From contig RPFO01000084.1 in assembly GCA_009746045.1 (NCBI GenBank), positions 1,486,618 through 1,550,617 of the forward strand: a DNA stretch of 64,000 nt, read 5' to 3'. The notes beneath the pieces were generated by a model, which made no database searches, had not been told where the DNA came from, and was given only the letters and a program-made list of their open reading frames with translations. Below are positions 18,402-27,084 of the stretch, one piece after another. Position numbers and translations under genes: made by a program. Positions within the stretch are counted from its first letter, which is position 1, and each line of letters starts with the position of its first letter. Source of the stretch: Mesostigma viride (taxonomy: Eukaryota > Streptophyta > Mesostigmatophyceae > Mesostigmatales > Mesostigmataceae).

Positions 18402-20835
18402 CGAGGGTCATGTCGATGATGATGCAACGGGTGGTGGCGTCGAGGAGAAGAACGGCCCAGGCGGTGTTGCGCTTGGTGGTGGCGTCGAGGAGGAGAGCGG
18501 CGCAGGCGGCAATGGTGCGATGGGTGATGGCGAGGAGGAAAAGAACGGCGCAGGCGGCAATGGTGCGATGGGTGATGGCGAGGAGGAAAAGAACGGCGCA
18601 GGCGGCAATGGTGCGATGGGTGATGGCGAGGAGGAAAAGAACGGCGCAGGCTATGGTGCGATGGGTGATGGCGAGGAGGAAAAGAACGGCGCAGGCAAGG
18701 GTGCGATGGGTGATGGCAATCAGGACAAGAGCGGCCAAGGTGATGCAGCTTTGCGTGCTGCGATGGGCCCCACGGTTGGCAAGCATGCTGTTGGCGGCGC
18801 GCACATTCCCGTGGTTGAGCGCGACGCCTCCAAGAAGGAGAACACCCCGGGCCCTGCAGCTGGTACCTTTCGGGCTTCGGCGTCGCGTCATTTCGATGTC
18901 GGCGACACAAGAAAAGAACTAGCTTTTTCTCCTCCACCGGCAGGGCCGGGGATGCACAAAACACCAGGCGGTGCTTCCACCAGCGACAGCGAGGATGATA
19001 TCGTGGCCCTTGCAATCCCCGAATGGCCTCATGTGGGGGTGGTAGTGGGGGCAATCACGAGCTCGTCAATCTGCGCGCATTTTGTGAGGCAGAGCCGCTA
19101 CAAGAAATTTAAAAACTTGCTCGACCGACTCAAAGGCAGCCCAACCAGGCGACCGTCCGCGATCGGATTTTTCGACGCAGTGGTCATCGTTGTCAACGAC
19201 AAGAATGCCACCACGTTTCCCACTACCCTGGGGTTGGAGCACAAGGGCGTTCTCCCATCATCCGCTTGGAATGAGGACATGCAGGCGGTGATGAGTTGGG
19301 CCATCAAGAACAAGGCGGACCTGCTGCCCCAGATATTGAGTGCTGGCCCACCGCCATTCATCTTGTCCGCTGAGCAGTTTCCAGGATCGGCCCTCTTGGC
19401 GAAATACCCGGCTACGCTGCCACGTCTGCCAGCTTGCATAACACAAGACTCTGACATGCCCGACCCACAAATTGCAGGGCTGCCCGCGTTGCAGGAGGTC
19501 ACCAACGTGCATGGGCGCGGCAAGCAGCCTGCCAAAGAAGCTGCGGCGACGAAACCAGTCAAGCGCCAGCGCCGCTCAGAAAGCGGCTCAGCGCCTGCCA
19601 AGCAGCCTGACGCCCCGGCTGAAAATTCGAAGGGGATGGCAGCGCTGCTGCAACAATTCGACAGCATGATGAAGCAGCAACAGCAACAGCAACAGCAGCA
19701 ATTTAATGCCATGATGACAAAGCTGCAGCAGCAGCAGCAGCAACGTCAGCAGCAGCAGCAGCGACTGCTGCAGAAGCATAAAGAGGCGGCGGCGGCAGTG
19801 GCAGCGGGGGCGGCAGCCGCCGCACCCACCAAAGCAGCGGTGGCGGCAGCCGGTGTGCCCACCACGGCAGCGGCGGCAGCGGCGGCAGCGGTGCCGGCAG
19901 CCAGTGCGCCCCCTGCGGCAACAGCGGCAGCGGTGCCGGCACCAGACTATGCGCCACGCGAGGCGCCGCGCATGTATGTGCCATACGAATCTGCGCCACG
20001 CGAGGCGCCGCGCATGTATGTGCCGTACGAATCTGAGCCACGCGAGGCGCCGCGCATGTATGTGCCATGTGAATCTGCGCCACGCGAGGCGCCGCACATG
20101 TATGTGCCATGCGAATCTGCGCCACGCGAGGCACCGCGCATGTATGTGCCGTACGAATCTGCGCCACGCGAGGCGCCGCGCATGTATGTGCCATGCGAAT
20201 CCGCGCCACGCGAGGCGCCGCGCATGTATGTGCCATACAAATCTGCGCCACGCGAGGCGCCGCGCATGTATGTGCCATGCGAATCTGCGCCGCGCATGTA
20301 TGTGCCATGCGAATCTGCGCCACGCGAGGCGCCGCGCATGTATGTGCCATGTGAATCTGCGCCACGCGAGGCGCCGCACATGTATGTGCCATGCGAATCT
20401 GCGCCACGCGAGGCACCGCGCATGTATGTGCCGTACGAATCTGCGCCACGCGAGGCGCCGCGCATGTATGTGCCATGTGAATCTGCGCCACGCGAGGCGC
20501 CGCACATGTATGTGCCATGCGAATCTGCGCCACGCGAGGCACCGCGCATGTATGTGCCGTACGAATCTGCGCCACGCGAGGCGCCGCGCATGTATGTGCC
20601 ATGCGAATTTGCGCCACGCGAGGCGCCGCGCATGTATGTGCCATACGAATCTGCGCCACGCGAGGCGCCGCGCATGTATGTGCCATGTGAATCTGCGCCA
20701 CGCGAGGCGCCGCGCATGTATGTGCCATGTGAATCTGCGCCACGCGAGGCGCCGCACATGTATGTGCCATGTGAATCTGCGCCACGCGAGGCGCCACGCA
20801 TGTATGTGCCATACGAATTTGCGCCACCGCGTTAG
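18352..20835 (+). CDS. Low-complexity repeat protein, function unknown
   Basis: An 827-codon ORF with a mosaic composition. Residues ~25-125: acidic 16-residue repeats (GGNGAMGDGEEEKNGA, about four copies). Residues ~220-360: a non-repetitive block (VVVGAITSSSICAHFVRQSR, GFFDAVVIVVNDKNATTFPT, AWNEDMQAVMSWAIKNKADL) that looks like a folded domain I do not recognise. Residues ~440-490: Gln-rich runs; ~490-535 Ala-rich. Residues ~535-827: about 21 copies of the 14-residue unit APREAPRMYVPCES. Codon choice in the middle block looks coding. Probably continuous with the PHD-like segment upstream. It may be a nuclear regulatory protein or a transposon-derived protein; neither is shown. Confidence 0.45.
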   Translation: MEGSTMVSWVLVIILHDEGHVDDDATGGGVEEKNGPGGVALGGGVEEESGAGGNGAMGDGEEEKNGAGGNGAMGDGEEEKNGAGGNGAMGDGEEEKNGAGYGAMGDGEEEKNGAGKGAMGDGNQDKSGQGDAALRAAMGPTVGKHAVGGAHIPVVERDASKKENTPGPAAGTFRASASRHFDVGDTRKELAFSPPPAGPGMHKTPGGASTSDSEDDIVALAIPEWPHVGVVVGAITSSSICAHFVRQSRYKKFKNLLDRLKGSPTRRPSAIGFFDAVVIVVNDKNATTFPTTLGLEHKGVLPSSAWNEDMQAVMSWAIKNKADLLPQILSAGPPPFILSAEQFPGSALLAKYPATLPRLPACITQDSDMPDPQIAGLPALQEVTNVHGRGKQPAKEAAATKPVKRQRRSESGSAPAKQPDAPAENSKGMAALLQQFDSMMKQQQQQQQQQFNAMMTKLQQQQQQRQQQQQRLLQKHKEAAAAVAAGAAAAAPTKAAVAAAGVPTTAAAAAAAAVPAASAPPAATAAAVPAPDYAPREAPRMYVPYESAPREAPRMYVPYESEPREAPRMYVPCESAPREAPHMYVPCESAPREAPRMYVPYESAPREAPRMYVPCESAPREAPRMYVPYKSAPREAPRMYVPCESAPRMYVPCESAPREAPRMYVPCESAPREAPHMYVPCESAPREAPRMYVPYESAPREAPRMYVPCESAPREAPHMYVPCESAPREAPRMYVPYESAPREAPRMYVPCEFAPREAPRMYVPYESAPREAPRMYVPCESAPREAPRMYVPCESAPREAPHMYVPCESAPREAPRMYVPYEFAPPR
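19950..20830. repeat. 42-bp tandem repeat
   Basis: About 21 copies of a 42-base unit (GCGCCACGCGAGGCGCCGCG then CATGTATGTGCCATAYGAATCT). One copy near 20,290 lacks 12 bases. Because 42 is divisible by three, three long ORFs on the plus strand and two on the minus strand are open; only the plus-strand frame continuous with the upstream non-repetitive block is a credible protein. Confidence 0.9.
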
Positions 20836-20929
20836 CGTCCCAACAGGACCTTGTGACTAATTATTACTAGAGTAACCCGCTGGCTCCGCCCAGCCCAAAG
20901 CAGGGTCCCTTTTTTTGGCAGTACTTTGC

Positions 20930-21334
20930 CCCGCTGCCCGCTGCCCGCTGCCCGCTGCCCGCTGCCCGCTGCCCGCTGCCCGCTGCCCGCTGCCCGCTGC
21001 CCGCTGCCCGCTGCCCGCTGCCCGCTGCCCGCTGCCCGCTGCCCGCTGCCCGCTACCCGCTGCCCGCTGCCCGCTGCCCGCTGCCCGCTGCCCGCTGCCC
21101 GCTGCCCGCTGCCCGCTGCCCGCAGCCCGCTGCCCGCTGCCCGCTGCCCGCTGCCCGCTGCCCGCTGCCCGATGCCCGATGCCCGATGCCCGCTGCCCGC
21201 TGCCCGCTGCCCGCTGCCCGCTGCCCGCTGCCCGCAGCCCGCTGCCCGCTGCCCGCTGCCCGCTGCGCGCTGCCCGCTGCCCGCTGCCCGCTGCCCGCTG
21301 CCCGCTGCGCGCTGCCCGCTGCCCGCTGCCCGCT
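20930..21334. repeat. 7-bp minisatellite (CCCGCTG)n
   Basis: Roughly 57 copies of CCCGCTG with occasional variants (CCCGATG, CCCGCAG, GCGCGCT). The other strand is G-rich (CAGCGGG). The ORFs that span it are artefacts. Confidence 0.95.
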
Positions 21335-21548
21335 GGAATAGGATGTTTTATGACATGCTTAGATCACCGCCCATTCATGCATTATAGGACATGGCATTAT
21401 TATTAAGAGCAACATCATGGGTATTGTGGTAGTGCAACATCTTGGCTAATCAGGACAACGATTTATTTCTCATACAACTAGTAACGGCTTGTACTTACAC
21501 GACGTTGGACCGCCTTGCGTCAAGGAATAGTTGTCTCACTTAATCTAT

Positions 21549-22299
21549 CAAAGAGACAACCAGCGCAGGCCAGAAATCGGGAGAATCCGGACCATGGTAG
21601 CTCGAGCCTGCCGTTATCTTTTCCGCGTTTTCGAGTCGTTCAGGATGATGAAGATGAATGGTGATGGAAATGTGTATCCTTGTGCATTGAAATTATGGCT
21701 GGCTTACGTGTGGAGCGACTAGATGACCTAGACGGTGGGGCCGGAAACAGCATGCTTGATCAGGGCGTGTGTTTCTAGCCTAACTGGCCGGGAGTGTCTA
21801 GTGGTGAGCACCATTGCTGCGATCGCTCTCCCACCATTTACGAGGAAATACCCGCAAATGGAAAACCACTGAAAAGGTCTAGCTAGTCAGTCATCACGTT
21901 AGCCATGCCATGATTCCAAACGTCCAAGAACTGCACACGGTGCAAAGGCAAAAAGCCGGAGGACAGCACTTTCAAATGTGCGGCGGGAACCAAAAGCCCG
22001 CGGATGCCAGAAAACATCGTGTTGCGGCAGCGACGCGACGATGTGGACAACGAATCCAGTGCCAAGCTCGGAACGGCCGCAAAGGAGATCTGGCATCACA
22101 GGGTTCAGATGTGCGGAGATACTATGCGATCCAGCCGGTCCACGACCTGTTTGTAGAGCTTGTGCCAAGGGGCAGCACCGAACAGATGTGGGTGACGTTG
22201 CAAAAAACATCGGACTTGACGGAGCATAATGGCTCGGTCATAGTCTTTGACCAATAAACGCTGCAAGAGTTCAACAAGAGTCGTGATGAAATCAACACG
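21549..22299 (-). repeat. pLTR, 3' copy
   Basis: Direct repeat partner of 26,101-26,851 (offset 4,552). Holds the C-terminal coding part of the RT ORF (22,105-22,299) and the 3' UTR. Sequence diverges beyond 22,299, where this copy continues into the ORF. Confidence 0.95.
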
Positions 22300-25161
22300 A
22301 TAAGAACAAAGACGGGAAAAACGATGTAACTGAGAAAGAACAACACCATATTTTGCTGTGTGGGAAAGGAGACTGTGAATATCGGGGTAACGAATAAAAG
22401 GAATTTGCTGGTATTTAGGATCCTTGCGCTTATCATAGATAGCCGTACGCCAGCCCTTCTTGTTATGGGTAATGTTAAGATCGAGGTAATTGCAATGAGT
22501 ATCCTCCGACGTGAGCTTTAATGTGAGGGACGCTTGCGGGTAGATGCCAGGCAGACCAGCGGTGATATACAAATGGGTTGCGAAATCAGGGTTGTCGAAA
22601 GCGATGACATCATCAATGTATCGACATGTATGGATAAAACGCCTGATGAGAACATCATCGTTTGAGGCAATGAGATTCTCCATGAATGCAAGCTCATAAG
22701 TGTATAGATAGAGGTTTGCAAGGAGCCCGGCACAGTTAGTGCCCATAGGGATGCCGATAGCTTGTTGGTATACATTGCCCGCAAAACAGATGAAGGTGTT
22801 ATCAACAAGATAAGAGATCCAATGGACAAGGTCAGCCTTCGTGATAATATAATTATAACCATCCCGCACGATAGCACCTGCCGCGATCCCTGAGAGCCAC
22901 GTTGCCGTGGGCTTGGTCTGAGAAACACGCACGTGCAGGTGGTTGCGCCCGTGAGGCCTACGTGCATACAGACGAGTAAGGAGGCTATCTAAACGAGCTT
23001 TCAAATCGTGCAAATCTAGTGTGGTATATAGAGTGGTGAAATCATAGGTGGCTATGGGCATAGGTATACGTTTCTCTGCTGCTGTCTTAGAACGGCTAAG
23101 GGCGGCAAGGCGTAGGCGTACTTGGGCTGAGTCTATGACGATCCAACTACCAGCGCATTCATACCCGGCATTCGACAGCACCTCCACCCATAATGCATTG
23201 GCTTCGGGGAGAAGAGCATTCAAAGCATGGCAGATGAGTTTCGAGAGAGGCATCAGTGGGGCTGAATGCGACGCAGCAATGGTGCGCAAAGCAACAGGAG
23301 TTTTGTGCAGCTTAAGAGTGAGATACAGATATGGGAACGTAGTGGTGGTGGCGCGTCGCTGCCGCTTAAGGAATGCCCGAGCAAAAATGTTTTGGCTGTG
23401 CAGAAAAGCCCGATGAGCAGCGGTGATACTGGCGGTGGACTGTGCACGCTGAACATAGGTAGGGCTGGACGCCAACTCGTGTTGCAAAGTAGCAAGGTAG
23501 TGCTTCTTGCATATGAAAGCAAAGTTGTTGGCACTCTTGTCAACACACGTGATGATAAAGTCCTGCTTGAAGTGGTCAAGAAGTGCTTTATCTGTGGTGT
23601 TGAGCCAGGTGGTGCGGTGGACCTGCTGGAGACGGTAATCAAGCCTGGTGAGACGTGCATTGCATTCGTGAATGACGGCGCGAAACCACGGTTCCATGGC
23701 AAGGGGAGCAAGCTGTAGGTCCGTGCTCATGGCATTGCAAAATTTGCGCAGTGATGTGGAGAGCAGTGCATTCACCTCTTTGGCACACGTGCGCTGGACC
23801 CACGGCCGAAACTTGGTGCCTTTGGCAAAAAGGTCTACAAGCGTGTGGCTCGGCAGGATGCTGAGGTCAGCGGTCATGACGTGCTGTGAGGTGGGATCAA
23901 GGTACTTGAAATACCGTTGTTGTTGGCAGGGGCAGGGCCCTGCCAAGATGGTGGCCAGCTCGGTGGGCGTTGTATCGCGGCTGACCTTCCCGTTGCTGAA
24001 AACCATTTGTCCCAAGGTGGGAGAGTAATGCCAGGCGGCAATGGGAGTGCCGAAAGTGTTGCGCACCACGAGCGGCATCGCAGCCTGCACTTGCGGCAAA
24101 TGCAGAATGTGTGGCAAACACAGCTCATCCATCGCAGCATGAATGAAAGGTGAGATCAGCAAACGGCGCGGACGCAGTGCATCTGCATTCCCATTGACAC
24201 GGTGCCGAATGATACGTGAGAGAAGGCCTCGCAGACTAGTGGCATGGGAGCGGGGGACTTGCAGATCAGCTGGGGAGCACGACCCGACGGCAATGTGTAA
24301 GCTGGTAAGCTTCTTCAAGCTGCAGGCTTCGAGATAGGATGCATGAAAGTTGCCGCGTTGCATAAGCCGAGACATGTGACGTAAGCAGCGGAGACTGGTG
24401 GAGTAAAGGGAAGGATCGGTGGACACATGTGTGGAAGGTGGAGGGGCCGGGGTGACGCTGGGGGGATAGGGGCGATATGGGTGGAGATTGTGCTTCAGAC
24501 GCCAGGCACGGATGAACATAAGAGGGCGGGGACGGAGGGGAGGCGGGCGGCGGCGAGACCGAGCTTTGAAACTCTTGCCTTCAATGCAAAAACCGTGGGG
24601 CAGAAATGCATGTAACATTCGTTTCCAAAACGTTTCCCGATGCCCTGCGGCTTTGCGAAAAGCGGCGCCGGTAAAGGTGCCGGGGACATGTTCCAAGGGG
24701 ACGACTCGCCAATCCCACCACCCGTATTGGGCCATGGCGCCATGTAGGGGGGTGTCGTCGTTGGCGGCAGGGCGGCCAATATGAAGGCGGCGTGCCGCTC
24801 GGACATGTTCCTGAAAACGCGTCCAGGCATCCCGTTGCGTCTGGCCAACGTAGATACGCTGAGGGTACCTGCGGTTGTAAATGGCATAAATGACGCGATG
24901 GGTGCTTACGGGGTGTGGGCGAGTGGAGTTGGTAAGCGACAAATGCGTGCGCTGTAAGCGCCGGAGGCGACGTAGAGTATGGTCATCCTTGCAGTGATGG
25001 TTATGGCGCGTGTTGATGCGACAACGCTTCCGCCATGCCTGTGAGGAGATACGATAGGGGAACTGCCGAGAAATAGCAGTGTACTTCCGGTAATCAATGC
25101 CACTGGATTGCCGTATTCTGTGGAGGGTAAGAGCATGCCAGAAAGTCATAAGGTGTTTCAT
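22105..25161 (-). CDS. Penelope-like polyprotein: GIY-YIG nuclease + reverse transcriptase
   Basis: A complete 1018-aa ORF. GIY-YIG-type endonuclease, residues ~90-195: VIYAIYNRRYPQRIYVGQTQ (AIY 93-95, YVG 104-106), R115, H119 and the catalytic Glu in HRETFWK (E176). A Cys motif CPC (410-412) and HVMTADLSILP lead into the RT, residues ~500-960: VDKSANNFAF (Penelope DKG-like motif), TLKLHK (615-620), YDFTTLYTTLDL (motif A, D707), GIPMGTNCAGLLANLYL (motif B, from 803) and RYIDDV (motif C, Asp 850 and 851). In canonical Penelope elements the GIY-YIG domain is C-terminal; here it is N-terminal, as in the Naiad/Chlamys-type group known from green algae and protists. The last ~65 codons lie inside the 3' repeat. 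No frameshift or missing catalytic residue, so potentially active. It nicks DNA and copies its RNA at the target by target-primed reverse transcription (inferred from family). Confidence 0.9.
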   Translation of the reverse strand: MKHLMTFWHALTLHRIRQSSGIDYRKYTAISRQFPYRISSQAWRKRCRINTRHNHHCKDDHTLRRLRRLQRTHLSLTNSTRPHPVSTHRVIYAIYNRRYPQRIYVGQTQRDAWTRFQEHVRAARRLHIGRPAANDDTPLHGAMAQYGWWDWRVVPLEHVPGTFTGAAFRKAAGHRETFWKRMLHAFLPHGFCIEGKSFKARSRRRPPPLRPRPLMFIRAWRLKHNLHPYRPYPPSVTPAPPPSTHVSTDPSLYSTSLRCLRHMSRLMQRGNFHASYLEACSLKKLTSLHIAVGSCSPADLQVPRSHATSLRGLLSRIIRHRVNGNADALRPRRLLISPFIHAAMDELCLPHILHLPQVQAAMPLVVRNTFGTPIAAWHYSPTLGQMVFSNGKVSRDTTPTELATILAGPCPCQQQRYFKYLDPTSQHVMTADLSILPSHTLVDLFAKGTKFRPWVQRTCAKEVNALLSTSLRKFCNAMSTDLQLAPLAMEPWFRAVIHECNARLTRLDYRLQQVHRTTWLNTTDKALLDHFKQDFIITCVDKSANNFAFICKKHYLATLQHELASSPTYVQRAQSTASITAAHRAFLHSQNIFARAFLKRQRRATTTTFPYLYLTLKLHKTPVALRTIAASHSAPLMPLSKLICHALNALLPEANALWVEVLSNAGYECAGSWIVIDSAQVRLRLAALSRSKTAAEKRIPMPIATYDFTTLYTTLDLHDLKARLDSLLTRLYARRPHGRNHLHVRVSQTKPTATWLSGIAAGAIVRDGYNYIITKADLVHWISYLVDNTFICFAGNVYQQAIGIPMGTNCAGLLANLYLYTYELAFMENLIASNDDVLIRRFIHTCRYIDDVIAFDNPDFATHLYITAGLPGIYPQASLTLKLTSEDTHCNYLDLNITHNKKGWRTAIYDKRKDPKYQQIPFIRYPDIHSLLSHTAKYGVVLSQLHRFSRLCSYRVDFITTLVELLQRLLVKDYDRAIMLRQVRCFLQRHPHLFGAAPWHKLYKQVVDRLDRIVSPHI

Positions 25162-26100
25162 GATGATTCAGATGCACTGAGAGCTAAGACATCAAACAGA
25201 ACCAGAGCGGAGCATATTGAGGTAAGTCAATATTCACTGCGTAACACCCGTTACGCGATAGCGGTGGTCCATGATGCATCTCCCCGGGGCAGGATGTGGC
25301 TAACAACACAGCTGAATGGACTCGGAACATGTGGATTCCCAGTGGGGGGGCCTTCCAATTGTCATACTTGACACCTCTTTCCTGTAACGAAAAGATTTCC
25401 CTTCTTCATGTTCCAGATGAGTCACCGTGCTCCTGCCTTTGTGTTTTTTTGGCGTTTGTAAAGAGATATGGGAGGGTAAACAAAAGCAAAGGCTGATATT
25501 GCCGTGTGGGGGGCCCGATCCTTGGTTAGTCTCTCAAGTGCCCACAGAAAAACACGAGAGTAGCACACACAGCGCGCAGCCCAGCCTAGCTCCCTCAGTA
25601 AAAGTAAAAGAAAAAGGACAAGAACAGCAAAACAAACGAGAACAAGAAAAAGAACAAAACACAGACACGTAGTGCAATGTGAGCGGAATGATGGAGGAAG
25701 GTGAGAGGGGGACATCGTATTGAATGTGTAGGCATTGAGGCAGCCGAAGCGTCCCATCCCCGGGTACATTCGTGGCTTTCAAAAAAGCCACAACCTGCGT
25801 GGAAGAGGAAAATGCAGGAACGATGAGTATGATCCTGAAAACGAGGTTGAGGAAACGCGGAGAGGAAATGCCGGCCGCTGAAACGATTCCGATGGAACTA
25901 TGGGTTTCGCCGACATGAGGCGGTGCAGCTGACTATCTCTATGGTGTCGTGTGTGACCGGGAGTGCCGGTTCACGTGCGCACTCGTCGGACTAGCCCGAC
26001 GACATGTGTGCTTGGTTGCCCACGGCTGAAATCCTCTTGCCCGTCATGCAAAGGCCACGCCTCCTAGCCGAAAACGAACTATATTCAACCAATCTAATAT
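25162..26100 (-). promoter_or_regulatory. 5' leader of the Penelope-like element
   Basis: About 940 bases between the tandem junction and the ORF start, with no long minus-strand ORF. Probably the 5' UTR/promoter. A compact structured segment lies at 25,940-26,010 (minus strand): a GUCGU…ACGAC pairing, GCACGUGAACCGG and a short ACCGG/CCGGU hairpin; see findings for its hammerhead-like features. Confidence 0.4.
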
Positions 26101-26851
26101 CAAAGAGACAACCAGCGCAGGCCAGAAATCGGGAGAATCCGGACCATGGTAGCTCGAGCCTGCCGTTATCTTTTCCGCGTTTTCGAGTCGTTCAGGATGA
26201 TGAAGATGAATGGTGATGGAAATGTGTATCCTTGTGCATTGAAATTATGGCTGGCTTACGTGTGGAGCGACTAGATGACCTAGACGGTGGGGCCGGAAAC
26301 AGCATGCTTGATCAGGGCGTGTGTTTCTAGCCTAACTGGCCGGGAGTGTCTAGTGGTGAGCACCATTGCTGCGATCGCTCTCCCACCATTTACGAGGAAA
26401 TACCCGCAAATGGAAAACCACTGAAAAGGTCTAGCTAGTCAGTCATCACGTTAGCCATGCCATGATTCCAAACGTCCAAGAACTGCACACGGTGCAAAGG
26501 CAAAAAGCCGGAGGACAGCACTTTCAAATGTGCGGCGGGAACCAAAAGCCCGCGGATGCCAGAAAACATCGTGTTGCGGCAGCGACGCGACGATGTGGAC
26601 AACGAATCCAGTGCCAAGCTCGGAACGGCCGCAAAGGAGATCTGGCATCACAGGGTTCAGATGTGCGGAGATACTATGCGATCCAGCCGGTCCACGACCT
26701 GTTTGTAGAGCTTGTGCCAAGGGGCAGCACCGAACAGATGTGGGTGACGTTGCAAAAAACATCGGACTTGACGGAGCATAATGGCTCGGTCATAGTCTTT
26801 GACCAATAAACGCTGCAAGAGTTCAACAAGAGTCGTGATGAAATCAACACG
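26101..26851 (-). repeat. pLTR, 5' copy (truncated upstream unit)
   Basis: Repeats the ORF end (DFITTLVELLQRLLVKDY through DRIVSPHI, stop at 26,657) and 3' UTR. Its coding part starts abruptly at 26,851, so it is a 5'-truncated element copy joined in tandem to the full unit at 26,100. Confidence 0.95.
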
Positions 26852-27084
26852 TTCTATGCTCACGTGACGCAGTCTACATGATTACTAATTCCTTTAAACT
26901 AAATTAATTGATGTGCATTGTGCATAACTCAATGCTGAGAACATTTGTGTATTCACATACATACACGTGAAACAAGACGGCAGTTATATACACATAAAAA
27001 CAGTTGAATCCCATTCAAAAAATTATCATGCAGAAGCAAGCATGCGTAAGGCACCAATAAGCTAATGTTTTCACGCTTTGGCTG
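26852..27084. other. Flank between Penelope element and LINE
   Basis: AT-rich, no gene. Begins with TATGCTCACGTGACGCAGTC (26,855-26,874), shared with 30,188-30,207. Confidence 0.5.

Larger units (their letters stand above)
21549..26851 (-). mobile_element. Penelope-like retroelement with N-terminal GIY-YIG
   Basis: Direct repeats of 751 bp (21,549-22,299 and 26,101-26,851) bracket a single long minus-strand ORF. Each repeat contains the ORF's C-terminal codons plus the 3' UTR, so the structure is a 5'-truncated copy followed by a full copy in tandem, the usual pLTR arrangement of Penelope-like elements; the full unit is 4,552 bases. All stretches of the two repeats that I compared were identical, pointing to recent insertion. 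An 8-bp inverted repeat (GTTGTCTC at 21,530-21,537 and GAGACAAC at 21,553-21,560) sits at the 3' end. The right flank (26,855-26,874) is a 20-base sequence found again at 30,188-30,207. Confidence 0.85.

Noticed and set aside
19588-20860. Minus-strand ORFs of 284-389 codons and a 335-codon plus-strand ORF over the 42-bp repeat
   Set aside because: Shadow frames of the tandem repeat; their non-repeat ends are low-complexity complements.
20915-21406. ORFs of 153-163 codons of AARCPLP repeats
   Set aside because: Simple translation of the CCCGCTG minisatellite.
21549-26851. LTR retrotransposon (Gypsy/Copia)
   Set aside because: The direct repeats contain coding sequence for the RT end, there is no protease, integrase or RNase H, and the ORF has Penelope-type RT plus GIY-YIG.
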